From Chitinophagales bacterium (GTDB taxonomy: Bacteria > Bacteroidota > Bacteroidia > Chitinophagales > CAIOSU01), in NCBI GenBank assembly GCA_018401955.1, contig JAGYJT010000005.1, positions 1-64,000 on the forward strand: DNA of 64,000 nt, given 5' to 3'. This document shows positions 62,842-64,000 of this stretch, in pieces. Every line of letters begins with the position of its first letter. The stretch's first letter is position 1. The position numbers were made by a program, and so were the translations under genes. The notes below the pieces were generated by a model, which was not told the origin of the DNA, searched no databases, and saw nothing but the letters and a program-made list of their open reading frames with translations.

Positions 62842-64000
62842 ATGAAACGCTTCCTTACCGTATTTGCCGTATTGTTTTTAGTAGCTATTGCAGTTCCTGG
62901 GTATGCATCTTGCGGTTATCTGAGCTTAGTAAATTTAAGCGATGCAACAATAGATGAAGAGAAATTGTGCAAGGCCGCAAAGCATGTTTACGATGTATAT
63001 GGCATACAGACTATTGTGCATGTCGATAATTTTGAGGTTTCTAATAAAGATGGCTGGTTTACGCTGCTAGATGTAATTGAGACTTCTCTTGAAACGGCAG
63101 ATGGCCGGGTGGCACGAAATGTACAAGGTAATTATTATGATTTGGTATTGTTGCTTGAAGTAAATACAAAGGGGCCGTTTGCCTCTATCGCTTTTGGTGC
63201 CAATGTTACGGCAGTTGCTAACAGATGATCAATGGACGGCCTTTTCAAGTAAGTTTGAGGGCTCGCTAAAGCGTGGTGATAATAACCTTACAGCGCCATT
63301 GTTGGCGGTTTTGAGTGATTTGGAAGCAAATATGAAAACCCAGGTAACAATATTTCAGGGGGCGGCCTGGGTGTTGTTTATATAGTGGGTGGCCTGTTTC
63401 TGTTGATAATTTTGGTGATTATCGGTGCCATAGTAAGCAGTAGCAGGCGTGCTGCAAAGGCTGCCAAAAAAGCTGCGGAAGAGCGCAAAAAGCATGTGCA
63501 AGCGGTTTGGCTTGCTGTTAGCAACCTAGTAACTGCCAGCGATGCACTGCTGGGTGGCAATAGCAAAGAGGACAGCGAGCTGTACAAGCTTTGGATACTG
63601 TATTATGGCGACCGCCAACCAAAGCTACTGCAGGTCTCTAGCCTTATCAGCACGGCGCAGCAGGTTTATCACAAGGCGTTTGAAGCATTTGAAAGGCTCT
63701 CGCAGCAGTATAGCAGTGGCATTGAAACCATCAGCGATGCCGATTTGAAGCTTTTGGAACTGCTATACCTTTCGTTGCGCGGTAAAAATGCACTAAGCAC
63801 CGAGCAAATCAATGCATTGCTTGACCCGGTGCAGGTGCCTGATGAAGTTACCCCAGAGCAAACCGACTCAAAGCTTTTAAGCCAGATTAACCAAGTGCTG
63901 AAAGGCCTTAGCAGCGATAGTATATACAACACTCCAGTTAATAACGAAAGCAGCAAGAGCACCGATGCAGAAGGGGTATTGGGGTATATTGCTCAAGTAA
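62842..64000 (+). pseudogene. TPM-domain membrane protein, two frame breaks, open at window end
   Basis: Signal peptide (MKRFLTVFAVLFLVAIAVPG), then a TPM-like domain (LVNLSDATIDEEKL, YGIQTIVHVDNFEVSNKDGW, YYDLVLLLEVNTKG, SIAFGANVTAV, then LTDDQWTAFSSKFEGSLKRG), a membrane helix (GLFLLIILVIIGAIV) and a helical, partly coiled-coil cytoplasmic part to the window end. The frame shifts near 63218 (gain of one or loss of two bases) and back near 63361 (loss of a G in a G run), so overall phase is restored. Sequencing error is likely. TPM proteins are of uncertain function. Confidence 0.7.

Noticed and set aside
1-64000. tRNA, rRNA, CRISPR or riboswitch
   Set aside because: I looked in the gene-free intervals and found no clear candidate.

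Overview
The window is from a member of the Bacteroidota. The main evidence is at least eight secreted proteins with type IX secretion (T9SS) type A sorting domains, a PorP/SprF-type gene, SprB and SBBP repeats, LytS/LytTR two-component pairs, and moderate-to-low GC with little Shine-Dalgarno signal. I cannot place it below phylum with confidence.

Layout. 1-590 is the 3' part of an IS630-type transposase, GC-rich compared with the host. 597-9817 (minus strand) holds a small lipoprotein, two large T9SS cargo proteins (an SBBP-propeller/Ig protein and a Ycf48-like propeller) and a TPR sensor kinase with its LytTR regulator. 9818-10714 is a gene-poor scar with a dead transposase fragment and one copy of a dispersed repeat. 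10715-16549 holds a second kinase/regulator pair, a DUF2147 protein, a cytochrome c/copper monooxygenase-like protein with a redoxin partner, and a secreted esterase. 16774-20807 looks like an integron-like cassette array: minus-strand genes (SGNH hydrolase, GH43 glycosidase, two proteins of unknown function) whose 3' ends carry three related ~130-bp imperfect palindromes that resemble attC sites. 21049-23293 is a T9SS cargo protein and a pectinacetylesterase-like lipoprotein. 23685-30145 (plus strand) is a third kinase/regulator pair followed by two paralogous secreted esterases that flank a GC-rich leucine-rich-repeat protein. 

30803-41228 is mostly chromosomal: DUF3817, a ceramidase-like membrane protein, a PorP/SprF gene overlapping a tiny lipoprotein with a type-B-like tail, an ECF sigma/anti-sigma pair, an O-antigen-ligase-like protein, DinB, two SGNH membrane proteins, a thioesterase and a glucuronokinase-like GHMP kinase. 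41216-41917 is a mosaic with a toxin-antitoxin pair and duplicated fragments of neighbouring genes. 42042-51937 carries a beta-helix lipoprotein, a MazG-like pyrophosphohydrolase, a GPx/TlpA/peroxiredoxin operon, a large SprB-repeat T9SS protein, recF, pdhA, a TPR protein and ribH. The glyoxylate-shunt genes aceA (52182-53459) and aceB (56783-58384) lie on the same strand but are separated by a ~3.3-kb accessory island (DUF2971, pentapeptide-repeat and unknown genes). 58586-61024 is a tandem run of five TonB-C-terminal-like proteins, followed by ppa, proC and an open-ended TPM-like membrane protein.

At least five single-base indels, four of them the loss of one C/G, break otherwise well-preserved genes (three in aceB, one in a TonB-like gene, two in the TPM-like gene, of which one is an apparent gain). 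This pattern suggests residual sequencing error as well as, or instead of, gene decay. No rRNA, tRNA, CRISPR array or integron integrase was seen.
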